64,000 nt of DNA from assembly GCF_900128475.1 (NCBI RefSeq), contig NZ_LT635839.1, positions 837,935 through 901,934 of the forward strand, read 5' to 3'. Position 1 is the stretch's first letter. Each line of letters starts with the position of its first letter. A program made the position numbers and the translations under genes. Positions 9,701 through 18,098 of the stretch are shown one piece after another. Source of the DNA: Mediterranea massiliensis. Lineage in GTDB: Bacteria > Bacteroidota > Bacteroidia > Bacteroidales > Bacteroidaceae. A model generated the notes under the pieces. That model made no database searches, was not told where the DNA came from, and saw only the letters and a program-made list of their open reading frames with translations.

Positions 9701-10908
9701 CGGCTTATATGAGGAAAGCGTTGGTCAACCTGGTAGCCAATGCCGTCAAGTTCACCCCCGACAACGGGCATATTTGCGTTTATGCCGCTTCCCTGGGTGG
9801 CGGTGAAGAGGGTGGTCGTCAGTTGTATATCGATGTCTTCGATACGGGGTATGGTATTGTGGAAGGAGACCAGGATCGTATCTTCGACCGTTTCTTCCAG
9901 TCGAAGAAGAGTGATGCACATCCTGTGTTCGGACAGAGCGGTACCGGCATCGGACTGTTCCTGTGCCGAAGAATCGTGGAGTTGCACGGAGGCAGCGTCT
10001 ATGCGCGCAACAATCATGGGAAAGGAGCTTCTTTCCGCATTCTGATGCCTTGGCTGGCTTGCGAATGTGAGCCCGACGTCAACGAAGCTTCGACGGTGGA
10101 CGGTGGGGCAGAAGCCCTTCCGCCCAAGATGGAAGAAGGCGGGTCACGGCGGGCCAACATTCTGGTGGTGGAAGACAACGCCGACATGCGTGCCTATATC
10201 GCTTCCTTGCTTTCCAAAGACTACCGAATGCTGGAAGCCTCCAATGGCGAGGAAGCCTTGCAGGTGGTGCAGAAGCATCATGTAGATTTGATTGTCAGTG
10301 ACCTGATGATGCCGGTAATGGACGGTATGGAACTGTCGCGTCGGATCAAGGAAAATCTGTCTACTTCCCACATCCCCATCTTGATGCTGACAGCCATTTC
10401 TTCCCAGGTGCAGGAAAAGAAAAGTTTTGAAATTGGTGTCGACGAGTATCTGTGCAAGCCCTTCGATGAAGAAATTCTCTTGCTTCGCATACGCAATATG
10501 CTGAAGCTGAGGGACCAGTATCGGAAGCGTTTCTCGGCTAGCAACGATGTGGGTGAGCTGCACATCAAGGAGGAATCCCGCGACCAGCAGTTCATATCGA
10601 AGGCCCTCGGCCTGATGAAGCAGCACTTTGCCGATTCGGAGTATAATCTGGAGTGTTTCGTACGCGACATGGGTTATAGCAAGACCTTGGTGAACAGCAA
10701 AATGCAGGCCTTGGCGGGTCAGTCCATCGGCCAGTTCATGAAGAGCTATCGGTTGAATGTGGCCCAGCGTATGTTGCAGGAGGGAAATGGCAGTGCCAAT
10801 GTTTCGGAAGTTGCCTATGCGATAGGTTTCAACGATCCCAAGTATTTCACGAAATGCTTCAAGGAGTTCTTCGGTTATCTGCCGAGCGAGGTATTTAAGA
10901 AAAAGTAG
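6736..10908 (+). CDS. Hybrid two-component system sensor/regulator (HTCS)
   Basis: 1390 aa one-protein signalling system that senses a glycan fragment in the periplasm and drives PUL genes. Order: signal peptide (MKLRLLLLPLVLLLGRQVLLAQ); two beta-propellers of Reg_prop repeats, seen as recurring WIGT, LWIGT and LWLGG words, to about residue 720; Y_Y_Y domain at about 735-800; one membrane helix at about 811-832; histidine kinase with H886 in THEFRTP; ATPase domain with the GTGIGLFL box; receiver with D1189 in VSDLMMPVMDG; C-terminal AraC-type helix-turn-helix. The start 6736 gives the signal peptide; ATG at 6673 would add 21 residues. All catalytic residues are present, and the adjacent susCD operon is the likely target. 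Confidence 0.95.
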   Translation: MKLRLLLLPLVLLLGRQVLLAQSEDRFFSQYNFYYITETAGMPHSFVDDIICDSDGFIWVATHNGIGRYDGYRVTAIHSQTAPLGLKNDFVHTLCEDSFKRLWVGSEGGLEIINLDTYTKEELFADAEEELEALSGGYIHRIYKDESGDMWISCNNNVWCIELDKKGNIRGYYCLEKFCQSPVRAIEGVGQEICAGLDNRICVLKKKGEHRLQVSSLSDSLKPYSEDWRISCMQTDGDWLWIGTNRGLFKYNGKTEEMKRYRYSTHRSGMLSQAYITDIKLTERGSLIVSTLNGVNVYHRDTDTFSFIRQSGSQDEVTLNCNAINCICTMGETIWLGTETGGVNLLSPKRLQTEFWTCPTMNQSVKSPVNAIAEDSLGHLWMGVVERGLVKWNPEENTCDHYSFSPGDVTSLSNNTISGLLLDSDQHLWAYTWGVGINEFDLNVPGNRRFKRYTREEIPTLEGDFINSACEDRLNGGIWFGSTRGVLFFNKAQGTFTRVLFDGLDNEFEAIYALTVDHKKRLWIGTTQGVVVVDLLSFARSHRRFKYTYLKYKLDDPSSMKMEKISCILEDEHGTLWLGGNGSGLYRLTDDEDGRFRFVNYTVRDGLADNTVMGMASDGKGHLWLVTDDGLSKLDVGTMTFANFSRDDGLPFTQFYWNGIHYSPKRDLIFLATNAGMLVLHAEDKAMAGVKPVVKLSSLTIAGNAVYPSSGDYLEESIQQASSITLHEKDSRFTLELTTCNYGNNTRIRFAYRMKGYEEEWNETKPGDNLVRYTAVPPGRYILQIRATDETGRWSDQLTELQVRIVPYFYKSVWFYLLLLVLGCVGVWILYRRKINRYRQQRAILEKKVEERTQELAVQNKQLEVMAQHVKEVTEEKIAFFTNITHEFRTPVTLIHGPIEHALKEVQDEEVRTQLQIAERNSSYLLSLVNELMDFRKLDMDKVALDRRPCHLVKFLTELLLPFQVFARERGIDIRLYCHMATPCVLLDTAYMRKALVNLVANAVKFTPDNGHICVYAASLGGGEEGGRQLYIDVFDTGYGIVEGDQDRIFDRFFQSKKSDAHPVFGQSGTGIGLFLCRRIVELHGGSVYARNNHGKGASFRILMPWLACECEPDVNEASTVDGGAEALPPKMEEGGSRRANILVVEDNADMRAYIASLLSKDYRMLEASNGEEALQVVQKHHVDLIVSDLMMPVMDGMELSRRIKENLSTSHIPILMLTAISSQVQEKKSFEIGVDEYLCKPFDEEILLLRIRNMLKLRDQYRKRFSASNDVGELHIKEESRDQQFISKALGLMKQHFADSEYNLECFVRDMGYSKTLVNSKMQALAGQSIGQFMKSYRLNVAQRMLQEGNGSANVSEVAYAIGFNDPKYFTKCFKEFFGYLPSEVFKKK

Positions 10909-10982
10909 GATTATTCCGTCTGAACTTCACTATATTCTGCCCAAAGTTTTCTATTTTCCACTTGTAGGGAGAGGAAAGTGCT

Positions 10983-10990
10983 TACTTTTG
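10983..10990 (+). promoter_or_regulatory. Predicted -7 element of the GH89 operon
   Basis: TACTTTTG matches TAnnTTTG, 28 bases before the GH89 start at 11018, with a TTG near 10962 as a partial -33 box. Confidence 0.55.
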
Positions 10991-11017
10991 TTGCGTAGAA
11001 ACTTTTTTAATAATATC

Positions 11018-13183
11018 ATGAAGAGAAAGAGACGGTTTATTTTTACTATTCTATTGTTTTTTATTTCGATGGGTGCCGCTTGGGCTAATCCGATAGACGG
11101 TTTGTTGGAGCGGATAGACAAGGGTGCTTCTCGTAAGTTTGTCATCGAGTTGAAGAAAGGCGACAAGGACTTCTTTGAACTGGATCAGAAAGGTTCGAAG
11201 GTCGTGGTGCGCGGCAATACCTATGTCAATATCGCAACCGGACTTAACTGGTATCTGAAATATTACGCCGGTATCCAGTTGTCTTGGAACGGTATGCAGG
11301 CCAAGTTGCCCGATGTGCTTCCTCCGGTCAGCCAGCCTCTGCGTAAAGAGACAGACTTGCGTTTGCGTTATGATTTCAATTATTGTACTTATTCCTATAC
11401 CATGGCGTTTTGGGATTGGGAGCGTTGGGAAAAGGAGATCGACTGGATGGCTTTGCACGGCATCAACCTGCCGCTCGCTGCTGTCGGCATGGAATGTGTG
11501 TGGCGTAACATGCTGTTGAAGCTGGGCTATAGCAGCGATGAAGTGAACCGTTTCATTGCCGGTCCTGCTTTCCTGGCCTGGTGGGCTATGAACAACCTGG
11601 AAGGTTGGGGCGGTCCCAATCCCGACAGTTGGTATACTCAGCAGGAAGCCTTGCAGAAGAAAATCCTGAAGCGGATGAAAGAATACGGCATCAAGCCGGT
11701 CTTCCCCGGTTATAGCGGCATGGTACCCCATGATGCTGATGAGAAGCTGGGCCTGGATATCGAGAAACCGGAATTGTGGAACGGCTTTGTCCGTCCTGCC
11801 TTCCTGCAGCCTACCGATCCTCGTTACAGCGAAATCGCTTCTCTATATTATAGTGAGCAGCAGAAACTTTATGGCAAGGCCGACTATTATTCGATGGACC
11901 CCTTCCACGAATTGTCGAATGCCGACGAGGTAGACTTTGATGCGGCTGGCAAGGCAGTGATGGCCGAAATGAAGAAGGTGAACCCAAAGGCCGTTTGGGT
12001 GGTACAGGGTTGGACGGAAAATCCGCGTCCCGAAATGATGAAGAACCTGAAGAATGGTGATTTGTTGATACTCGATCTCTTCAGCGAATGTCGTCCCATG
12101 TGGGGTATCCCCTCCATCTGGAAGCGTGACAACGGCTATGAACAGCACGACTGGCTGTTCTGTATGCTCGAGAACTTCGGGGGAAATGTCGGTCTGCATG
12201 GCCGTATGGACCAGTTGCTGAATAACTTCTATCTGACCAAGAACAATCCCCTGGCTGCTCATCTGAAGGGCATTGGCCTGACGATGGAAGGCTCGGAAAA
12301 CAATCCGGTAATGTTCGAATTGATGTGCGAATTGCCTTGGCATCCCGAGAAGTTTACCAAGGAAGCTTGGCTCAAGGATTACCTCTTTGCCCGCTATGGC
12401 GTGCGCGATGCCAAGATCGAGCAGGCTTGGACCATTCTTGCCAACGGCATTTATAATTGTCCTTTCGGCAACAACCAGCAGGGAACTCATGAATCCATCT
12501 TCTGTGGACGCCCCACACTGAACAATTTCCAGGCTAGCAGCTGGTCGAAGATGCAGAACTATTACGATCCCACCACCACAGCCCAGGCGGCTGCCCTGAT
12601 GGTGGAAGTGGCCGACAAGTATCGGGGTAACAATAATTTTGAATACGATTTGGTCGATATCGTCCGCCAGTCCATTTCCGATGAAGCACGTATCGTTTAC
12701 AACCGTACGGTGGCCGATTTCAAGAGCTTCGACAAGAAGAGCTTTGCCCGTGACTCCAAACGCTTCCTCGATCTGTTGTTGATGCAGGACAGCCTGCTGG
12801 CTACCCGTAGCGAGTTCCGCGTAGGCCGCTGGATACAGCAGGCCCGCAAGCTGGGAACTACGCCTGAAGAGAAGGACCTCTATGAGTGGAATGCTCGCGT
12901 ACAGATTACGACCTGGGGCAACCGCACCTGTGCCGACGACGGTGGCTTGCGTGATTATGCCCACAAGGAATGGAACGGTCTCTTGCGTGACTTCTATTAC
13001 AAGCGCTGGGCAGCCTATTGGCAGACATTGCAGGACCAGCTGGACGGCAAGCCCGAAGTGAAGCTCGATTATTATGCCATGGAAGAGCCTTGGACGCTGG
13101 CCAAGAATCCTTATACGGCCGAGCCCGAAGGCGATTGCATCGAAATGTCGAAGAAAGCTATCAAACTGGTATTGAACGACTGA
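11018..13183 (+). CDS. Alpha-N-acetylglucosaminidase, GH89 (NAGLU family)
   Basis: 721 aa secreted enzyme of the family that removes terminal alpha-linked GlcNAc from heparan-type chains or mucin glycans. A signal peptide (MKRKRRFIFTILLFFISMGAAWA) sets the start at 11018. It has the small N-terminal domain, the TIM-barrel start LRLRYDFNYCTYSYTMAFWDWERWEKEID, and the segments MDPFHE (E298) and TMEGSENNPV (E424), which carry family-conserved glutamates likely to be catalytic. The C-terminal helical domain is complete. It is the first enzyme gene of the right-going arm, 21 bases upstream of an HGSNAT-like acetyltransferase. The natural substrate is not shown by sequence alone. Confidence 0.93.
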   Translation: MKRKRRFIFTILLFFISMGAAWANPIDGLLERIDKGASRKFVIELKKGDKDFFELDQKGSKVVVRGNTYVNIATGLNWYLKYYAGIQLSWNGMQAKLPDVLPPVSQPLRKETDLRLRYDFNYCTYSYTMAFWDWERWEKEIDWMALHGINLPLAAVGMECVWRNMLLKLGYSSDEVNRFIAGPAFLAWWAMNNLEGWGGPNPDSWYTQQEALQKKILKRMKEYGIKPVFPGYSGMVPHDADEKLGLDIEKPELWNGFVRPAFLQPTDPRYSEIASLYYSEQQKLYGKADYYSMDPFHELSNADEVDFDAAGKAVMAEMKKVNPKAVWVVQGWTENPRPEMMKNLKNGDLLILDLFSECRPMWGIPSIWKRDNGYEQHDWLFCMLENFGGNVGLHGRMDQLLNNFYLTKNNPLAAHLKGIGLTMEGSENNPVMFELMCELPWHPEKFTKEAWLKDYLFARYGVRDAKIEQAWTILANGIYNCPFGNNQQGTHESIFCGRPTLNNFQASSWSKMQNYYDPTTTAQAAALMVEVADKYRGNNNFEYDLVDIVRQSISDEARIVYNRTVADFKSFDKKSFARDSKRFLDLLLMQDSLLATRSEFRVGRWIQQARKLGTTPEEKDLYEWNARVQITTWGNRTCADDGGLRDYAHKEWNGLLRDFYYKRWAAYWQTLQDQLDGKPEVKLDYYAMEEPWTLAKNPYTAEPEGDCIEMSKKAIKLVLND

Positions 13184-13204
13184 TGAAGAAGGAAGGGAGG
13201 AACC

Positions 13205-14290
13205 ATGACTGAAGTATTGGTTAAGAAGAGATTGTTGTCGCTCGATGTCTTGCGGGGCATTACTGTGGCTGGCATGATTGTAGTGAACAATGCGGGAGGC
13301 CCCTTGTCTTACGACTCGCTGCGCCACTCGGCCTGGAATGGCATGACGCCTTGCGACCTGGTATTTCCTTTCTTCCTGTTCATTATGGGTATTTCCACCT
13401 ATATCGCGCTTCGCAAGTTTCGTTTTGAACCATCCGGACCAGTTGTTCGGAAAATCTTGAAACGTACCTTGCTGATATTGCTGATAGGCATTGCCATCCA
13501 TTGGTTCGAATATATTTGTAAGGGTGATTTCTTTCCTTTTGCTCATCTGAGGTTGACAGGTGTCTTGCAGCGTATTGCCCTCTGTTATTGTGCGGCTTCT
13601 TTCCTGGCTTTGTACATGCCCCATAAATGGTTAGGCTGGTTGGCCGGCGTCATATTGGCCGGTTATGGTATCTTCCTGTTGTCGGCCAACGGGTACGCTC
13701 CCGACGAGACCAACCTGCTTTCGGTCATCGACCGTGCCGTGTTGGGTGCCGACCATTTGTATCTGAAGAGTCCCATCGATCCCGAAGGCCTGTTCAGCAC
13801 CTTGCCTTCCATTGCCCATACCCTGATAGGCTTTTGTTGCGGGCGTCTGATTATGGAGGCTGATACGTTGGACAAGAAGATTGTCGGCTTGTTTGTGACC
13901 GGCTTCCTGCTGATGTCGGTCGGTTTCCTGCTGACGGAGGCTTTGCCGTTGAACAAGCGCATCTGGTCGCCCACGTTTGCTCTGACCACCTGCGGACTGG
14001 CTGCCATGTTGCAGGCTACATTGATGTATTTCATCGATTTCAAGGGCAAACGGAACTGGTGCCGTTGCTTTGAAGTATTCGGGGTGAATCCATTGTTCCT
14101 CTATGTGCTGAGCGAGGTGCTGGCCATCGTTATTGGGGCTACAGGCATCAAACCTCCTATTTATGAAGCCATCCACTCGCTGGTAGCCAATCCTTATCTG
14201 GCTTCTGCCGTCTATTCCCTGTTGTTTGTCGGCTTGATGGCAGCTGCCGGTTATCCGTTGTATAAGAAGAAAATATATATCAAATTATGA
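13205..14290 (+). CDS. HGSNAT-like membrane acetyltransferase (DUF5009/DUF1624 group)
   Basis: 361 aa membrane protein with about ten hydrophobic segments. RLLSLDVLRGITVAG, RHSAWNGMTPCDLVFPFF and GVLQRIALCYC correspond closely to segments of human heparan-alpha-glucosaminide N-acetyltransferase; H41 falls at the place of its active-site histidine. Human HGSNAT uses cytosolic acetyl-CoA to acetylate terminal glucosamine across the lysosomal membrane. The bacterial acceptor is unknown. The gene follows GH89 by 21 bases and overlaps the next GH92 gene by four bases (ATGA), so the three are probably co-translated. It could instead acetylate another sugar. Confidence 0.8.
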   Translation: MTEVLVKKRLLSLDVLRGITVAGMIVVNNAGGPLSYDSLRHSAWNGMTPCDLVFPFFLFIMGISTYIALRKFRFEPSGPVVRKILKRTLLILLIGIAIHWFEYICKGDFFPFAHLRLTGVLQRIALCYCAASFLALYMPHKWLGWLAGVILAGYGIFLLSANGYAPDETNLLSVIDRAVLGADHLYLKSPIDPEGLFSTLPSIAHTLIGFCCGRLIMEADTLDKKIVGLFVTGFLLMSVGFLLTEALPLNKRIWSPTFALTTCGLAAMLQATLMYFIDFKGKRNWCRCFEVFGVNPLFLYVLSEVLAIVIGATGIKPPIYEAIHSLVANPYLASAVYSLLFVGLMAAAGYPLYKKKIYIKL

Positions 14291-16602
14291 GATGGTCCGT
14301 ATTCATTGCTATAGGTTTGTCTGCATGCAGCCTTTGTTGTGGCGTAGGATGTACCGATGCACCGGCCGGGGTATCGCGACTGTCGTATGTAGATACGCGG
14401 GTGGGTACGGCGCCCAGTACGACGCGGACAGCCGGCATGTTCGGTAAGAATACCGAAGAGTACGGGCAGACCTTGCCGGCTGTACTCGAGCCCAATGGCA
14501 TGAATTTCTGGACACCTCAGACCCGTGATTCCGAAGAGAAGTGCATTGCCCCCTATTACTATCGTGACAGCCTGTTCCAGGGGTTCCGCAATTCCCATTG
14601 GATTGTAGGTGGCTGTACCCAGGACTACGGCTCCATGACGCTGATGCCGTTGTCTGGCACCTTGCGTTGCCAGGCCGGGGAGCGTGCCACCCGTTTCTCC
14701 CATGCGGATGAAGTGGCTACACCGGCCTATTATGCGGTCTCCCTGCCCGATGAGGGTATTCGGGCGGAACTGACAGCCCGTTCGCGTTCGGCTATCTTCC
14801 GCTTTACCTATCGGCAGGCCGGCAAGGCCTATCTGGTGGTGACCCCTAACAGTGACGAAGGGCAGGGTTTCGTGTGCATCGATACGGTGAACAATCGTAT
14901 TTATGGTTATAATCCTGTTCACCGCATCTATCAGGGCTGGGGACAACCGGCAGGATTCAGTGGACATTTTGTCGTAGAATTCCAGAAGAAAATCAGTGGT
15001 TATGGAACCTTCTCTGCTGATTCGCTGTTCGAGGCTGTGTCGCAGCAGACTGGTTGTTCGGCTGTCGGTGCCTATGTGGCTTTTGATGTCACTGCCGGTG
15101 AGGAAGTGCTGGTGAAGGCAGCGTCTTCTTTCGTGGATGCCGACGGAGCGCAACGCAACCTGCTGTCGGAGATTCCTCACTGGGATTTTGAGCAGACCCG
15201 TCACGAACTGACTGATATCTGGGAACGGCGTTTCAGCCTCATTCAGGTGGAGAGTGACGACCGGGAAGCCTTGTCCAAGTTCTACGGTGCTTTCTATCGG
15301 GCCAGCTTCCTGCCGCGTACATACAACGATGTGGACGGTCGTTATCCGGCTTTTGCTACCGGGAAGCCGGTGATGCAGCTGGCCGAAGGACAGACATATT
15401 ACGATGATTACAGCCTGTGGGACACGTACCGTGCCCTGCATCCGTTGGTCAATCTGATTACTCCGCAGCGGGGCGGTGAAATGATGCAGTCGCTGGTACG
15501 CAAGTACGAACAAGGCGGCTGGATGCCCATTTTCCCTTGTTGGAACAGTTATACGTCGGCCATGATTGGCGATCACGGAACAGCCGCTTTGGCCGACGCT
15601 TGGATAAAGGGAATTACAAACTTTGACATGGAAAAAGCCTACGAAGGCATGCGTAAGAACGCTTTTGATCGTCCGGCCACTTTGGAGGAATACCGGAATG
15701 GTATGGGGCGACGGGCCCTCGATTCGTATGTCAAGTATGGCTATATTCCGTTGGAGGACAGTGTGCCCGATGCATTCCATACCTGTGAGCAGGTATCGCG
15801 TACCCTGGAATATGCCTACGATGACTTTGCGTTGGCCCAGGTGGCTGGCGTTTTGGGAAAGACGGACGACTGCCGGGCTTTGATGGAACGTGCCCGCAAT
15901 TATCGGAACGTTATCGATCCCCGTACCGGTTATGCCCAAGGGCGTCATGCTGATGGTACGTTCCTGAACGACGACAATGCCTTCCGTTTCACCCGCTTCA
16001 TTACCGAGGGAGCCCCTTGTCATTACACCTGGTATGTGCCGCAGGATCCCTATGGCCTGATGGCATTGATGGGTGGTCGGGAAGTTTATGCTGCCAAGCT
16101 CGATTCCATGTTTACCGAGGGACGCTATTGGCATGGTAATGAGCCTTGCCATCAGGTGGCCTTTATGTTCAACTATGCCGGACAGCCGTGGAAGACACAG
16201 CAGGCTGTGCGCCACATTCTGGATACGGAATACCACAATACGCCCGGCGGTCTGGCTGGCAATGACGATGCAGGTCAGATGTCGGCCTGGTATGTGTTTG
16301 CTGCCATGGGCTTCTATCCGGTCTGTCCGGGTACTCCTTATTATATGTTGGCCAGTCCCTCCTTCCCGGTTGTGACGCTGTATCCCGAGGGAGGACATCC
16401 GTTTACCGTCAAGGCCAAGGGGGCTTCCGCCCGTAACATCTATATCCAGCGTGCTACGCTGAACGGCCGTCCCTATACGCGGAACTATCTGAATCATGCA
16501 GACATTGTGCAGGGCGGTGTCTTGGAGCTGGAGATGGGACCGGAACCTAACCGCGAATGGGGCAGTTCGCCTTCGGATTGTCCGCCAGAAGTAATGGAGT
16601 AA
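14287..16602 (+). CDS. GH92 alpha-mannosidase (first copy)
   Basis: 771 aa secreted exo-alpha-mannosidase family protein, calcium-dependent and inverting in characterised members. The N terminus has a hydrophobic signal with cysteines near residue 22 that could be lipidated. FRNSHWIVGGCTQDYGSMTLMP belongs to the N-terminal beta domain, and GNDDAGQMSAWYVFAAMGFYPV is the conserved catalytic-domain segment. It differs clearly from the second GH92 at 19997, which has the HVSGTGGGPKYGNI form instead, so linkage preference is likely different. Start overlaps the acetyltransferase stop. Confidence 0.93.
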   Translation: MRWSVFIAIGLSACSLCCGVGCTDAPAGVSRLSYVDTRVGTAPSTTRTAGMFGKNTEEYGQTLPAVLEPNGMNFWTPQTRDSEEKCIAPYYYRDSLFQGFRNSHWIVGGCTQDYGSMTLMPLSGTLRCQAGERATRFSHADEVATPAYYAVSLPDEGIRAELTARSRSAIFRFTYRQAGKAYLVVTPNSDEGQGFVCIDTVNNRIYGYNPVHRIYQGWGQPAGFSGHFVVEFQKKISGYGTFSADSLFEAVSQQTGCSAVGAYVAFDVTAGEEVLVKAASSFVDADGAQRNLLSEIPHWDFEQTRHELTDIWERRFSLIQVESDDREALSKFYGAFYRASFLPRTYNDVDGRYPAFATGKPVMQLAEGQTYYDDYSLWDTYRALHPLVNLITPQRGGEMMQSLVRKYEQGGWMPIFPCWNSYTSAMIGDHGTAALADAWIKGITNFDMEKAYEGMRKNAFDRPATLEEYRNGMGRRALDSYVKYGYIPLEDSVPDAFHTCEQVSRTLEYAYDDFALAQVAGVLGKTDDCRALMERARNYRNVIDPRTGYAQGRHADGTFLNDDNAFRFTRFITEGAPCHYTWYVPQDPYGLMALMGGREVYAAKLDSMFTEGRYWHGNEPCHQVAFMFNYAGQPWKTQQAVRHILDTEYHNTPGGLAGNDDAGQMSAWYVFAAMGFYPVCPGTPYYMLASPSFPVVTLYPEGGHPFTVKAKGASARNIYIQRATLNGRPYTRNYLNHADIVQGGVLELEMGPEPNREWGSSPSDCPPEVME

Positions 16603-16605
16603 ATG

Positions 16606-16626
16606 GATAATTGATAATTGATAATT
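16606..16626. repeat. Three tandem copies of GATAATT
   Basis: GATAATT starts at 16606, 16613 and 16620 in the 63-base gap between GH92 and GH28. Simple AT-rich repeat; no function visible. Confidence 0.6.
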
Positions 16627-16665
16627 GGCGATTGGTTATTGACCTTTGAACATTAAATTAACTAT

Positions 16666-18075
16666 ATGAATATCAAGAATATTATTTTCGTTTTCTGTTG
16701 TTTGTTGCTGACGTCCTGCGGAGGGCAGAAACAGTCGGGCAATGTGTTCAACATCATGGATTTCGGGGCTGTAGGTGATGGAAAGGCCGATGATGCACCG
16801 GCTATCCAGGCAGCAGTCGATGCCTGTACAAAAGCCGGTGGCGGCCGGGTATTGGTACCGGCGGGCCATACTTTCCTGTGCAGTCCGTTCAAGCTGGCCT
16901 CGTTTGTGGAGTTGCATCTGGAGGCCAATTCGCGTCTGCTGGCCAATCCCGATGAAACCGTCTATACCGAGAGCGCTTTTCGAGAGAACCGGGGCGAAGG
17001 CATGATGTGGATCAGCGGAAAGAATCTGAAGCAGGTTTTCATCACCGGCACAGGTACCATCGACGGCAACGGCGTGGCCTTTATGGGCAAGGAACTGGAA
17101 GACTCGTACGAACTGAAGCCCGTGACCGACTTCGATCCCCGTCCGCATGTGTTGACGCTGGAAGCCATCGACCGTCTGGTTATTCGGGATGTCACCATCT
17201 GCAACAGTCCCTATTGGACCGTCCATCTCATCGGTTGCAAGGATGCGGTCATCGACGGCATCAGCATCCGCAACAACCTGAAGATACGCAACGGCGACGG
17301 CATTGACGTAGACCATTCCCGTCATGTACGCATTGCCAACTGTTACATCGAGTCGGGCGACGACTGTATCTGTCTGAAGAACCGGCGCGAGTTCGAGGAA
17401 TATGGCTCCTGCGAGGACATTGTGGTGACAAACTGTACCATGGTTTCGCGTTCATGTGCCATCAAGATAGGTTCCGAGAATATGGATGTCATCAACAACG
17501 TCCTGTTCAACAACTGCATCGTCCGTGACAGTAACCGGGGTATCGGCATCCAGAACCGTGACGAAGGAACCGTGACGAATGTCGTATTCGACAACATGAT
17601 TGTCGATTGCCGTCTGTGGTCGGATGTGTGGTGGGGCAAGGCCGAACCCATTTACGTCACTTCCTATCCGCGTGCCGTGGGCAACCATAAGGATGCCGGC
17701 TGGCGTTTCCCCAAGGGCGCTACCGAAGGCCGTTGTGGGGAGGTGAGCCGCATCTGGTTCTCCAATGTGAAGTGCATCAGCGAGAACGGTATCTTTGTCG
17801 GCGGGGATGTTCCCGGTAAGGTGAACCACATCTATTTCGATGACATCAATCTTCAGTTGTTGAAGCGTACGGACTATCCGGGCGGTGTCTACGACAAGCG
17901 TCCATGCGACGGTGAAGGCTTTGTGAACGATAAGGTCTACGGCTTCTATATCGATACCGCCAGTGATATTTTCATCAACTGTCCCCGTCTGACGTGGGGT
18001 GATACCCGTCCGATAGCTGCTTCCGGCGAGTTGCTGAAGCAGAAGGCTTCGACGAATGTCGTGGTGGCCCAATGA
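16666..18075 (+). CDS. GH28 (polygalacturonase-like) right-handed beta-helix glycosidase
   Basis: 469 aa lipoprotein (MNIKNIIFVFCCLLLTSCGG, lipobox Cys). It opens with the pectate-lyase-3-like NIMDFGAVGDGKADDAPAIQAAVDAC segment and then has GH28 repeats. The catalytic aspartates are recognisable in NGDGIDVD and SGDDCICLK. The usual GHG and RIK motifs are replaced by SCAIKIGSE and NRGIGIQ, so the substrate may not be plain homogalacturonan. Its place in a GH89/GH92 operon, 23 bases before the phosphatase, is unusual for a pectinase. Confidence 0.85.
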   Translation: MNIKNIIFVFCCLLLTSCGGQKQSGNVFNIMDFGAVGDGKADDAPAIQAAVDACTKAGGGRVLVPAGHTFLCSPFKLASFVELHLEANSRLLANPDETVYTESAFRENRGEGMMWISGKNLKQVFITGTGTIDGNGVAFMGKELEDSYELKPVTDFDPRPHVLTLEAIDRLVIRDVTICNSPYWTVHLIGCKDAVIDGISIRNNLKIRNGDGIDVDHSRHVRIANCYIESGDDCICLKNRREFEEYGSCEDIVVTNCTMVSRSCAIKIGSENMDVINNVLFNNCIVRDSNRGIGIQNRDEGTVTNVVFDNMIVDCRLWSDVWWGKAEPIYVTSYPRAVGNHKDAGWRFPKGATEGRCGEVSRIWFSNVKCISENGIFVGGDVPGKVNHIYFDDINLQLLKRTDYPGGVYDKRPCDGEGFVNDKVYGFYIDTASDIFINCPRLTWGDTRPIAASGELLKQKASTNVVVAQ

Positions 18076-18098
18076 AAATCTTAAATGCTTGAACCGTT

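Noticed and set aside
14251..16497. 748-codon open frame antisense to the first GH92 gene
   Set aside because: The sense strand encodes a complete GH92 with family motifs; the antisense product is arginine/histidine-rich with no domain, a usual shadow of codon bias.
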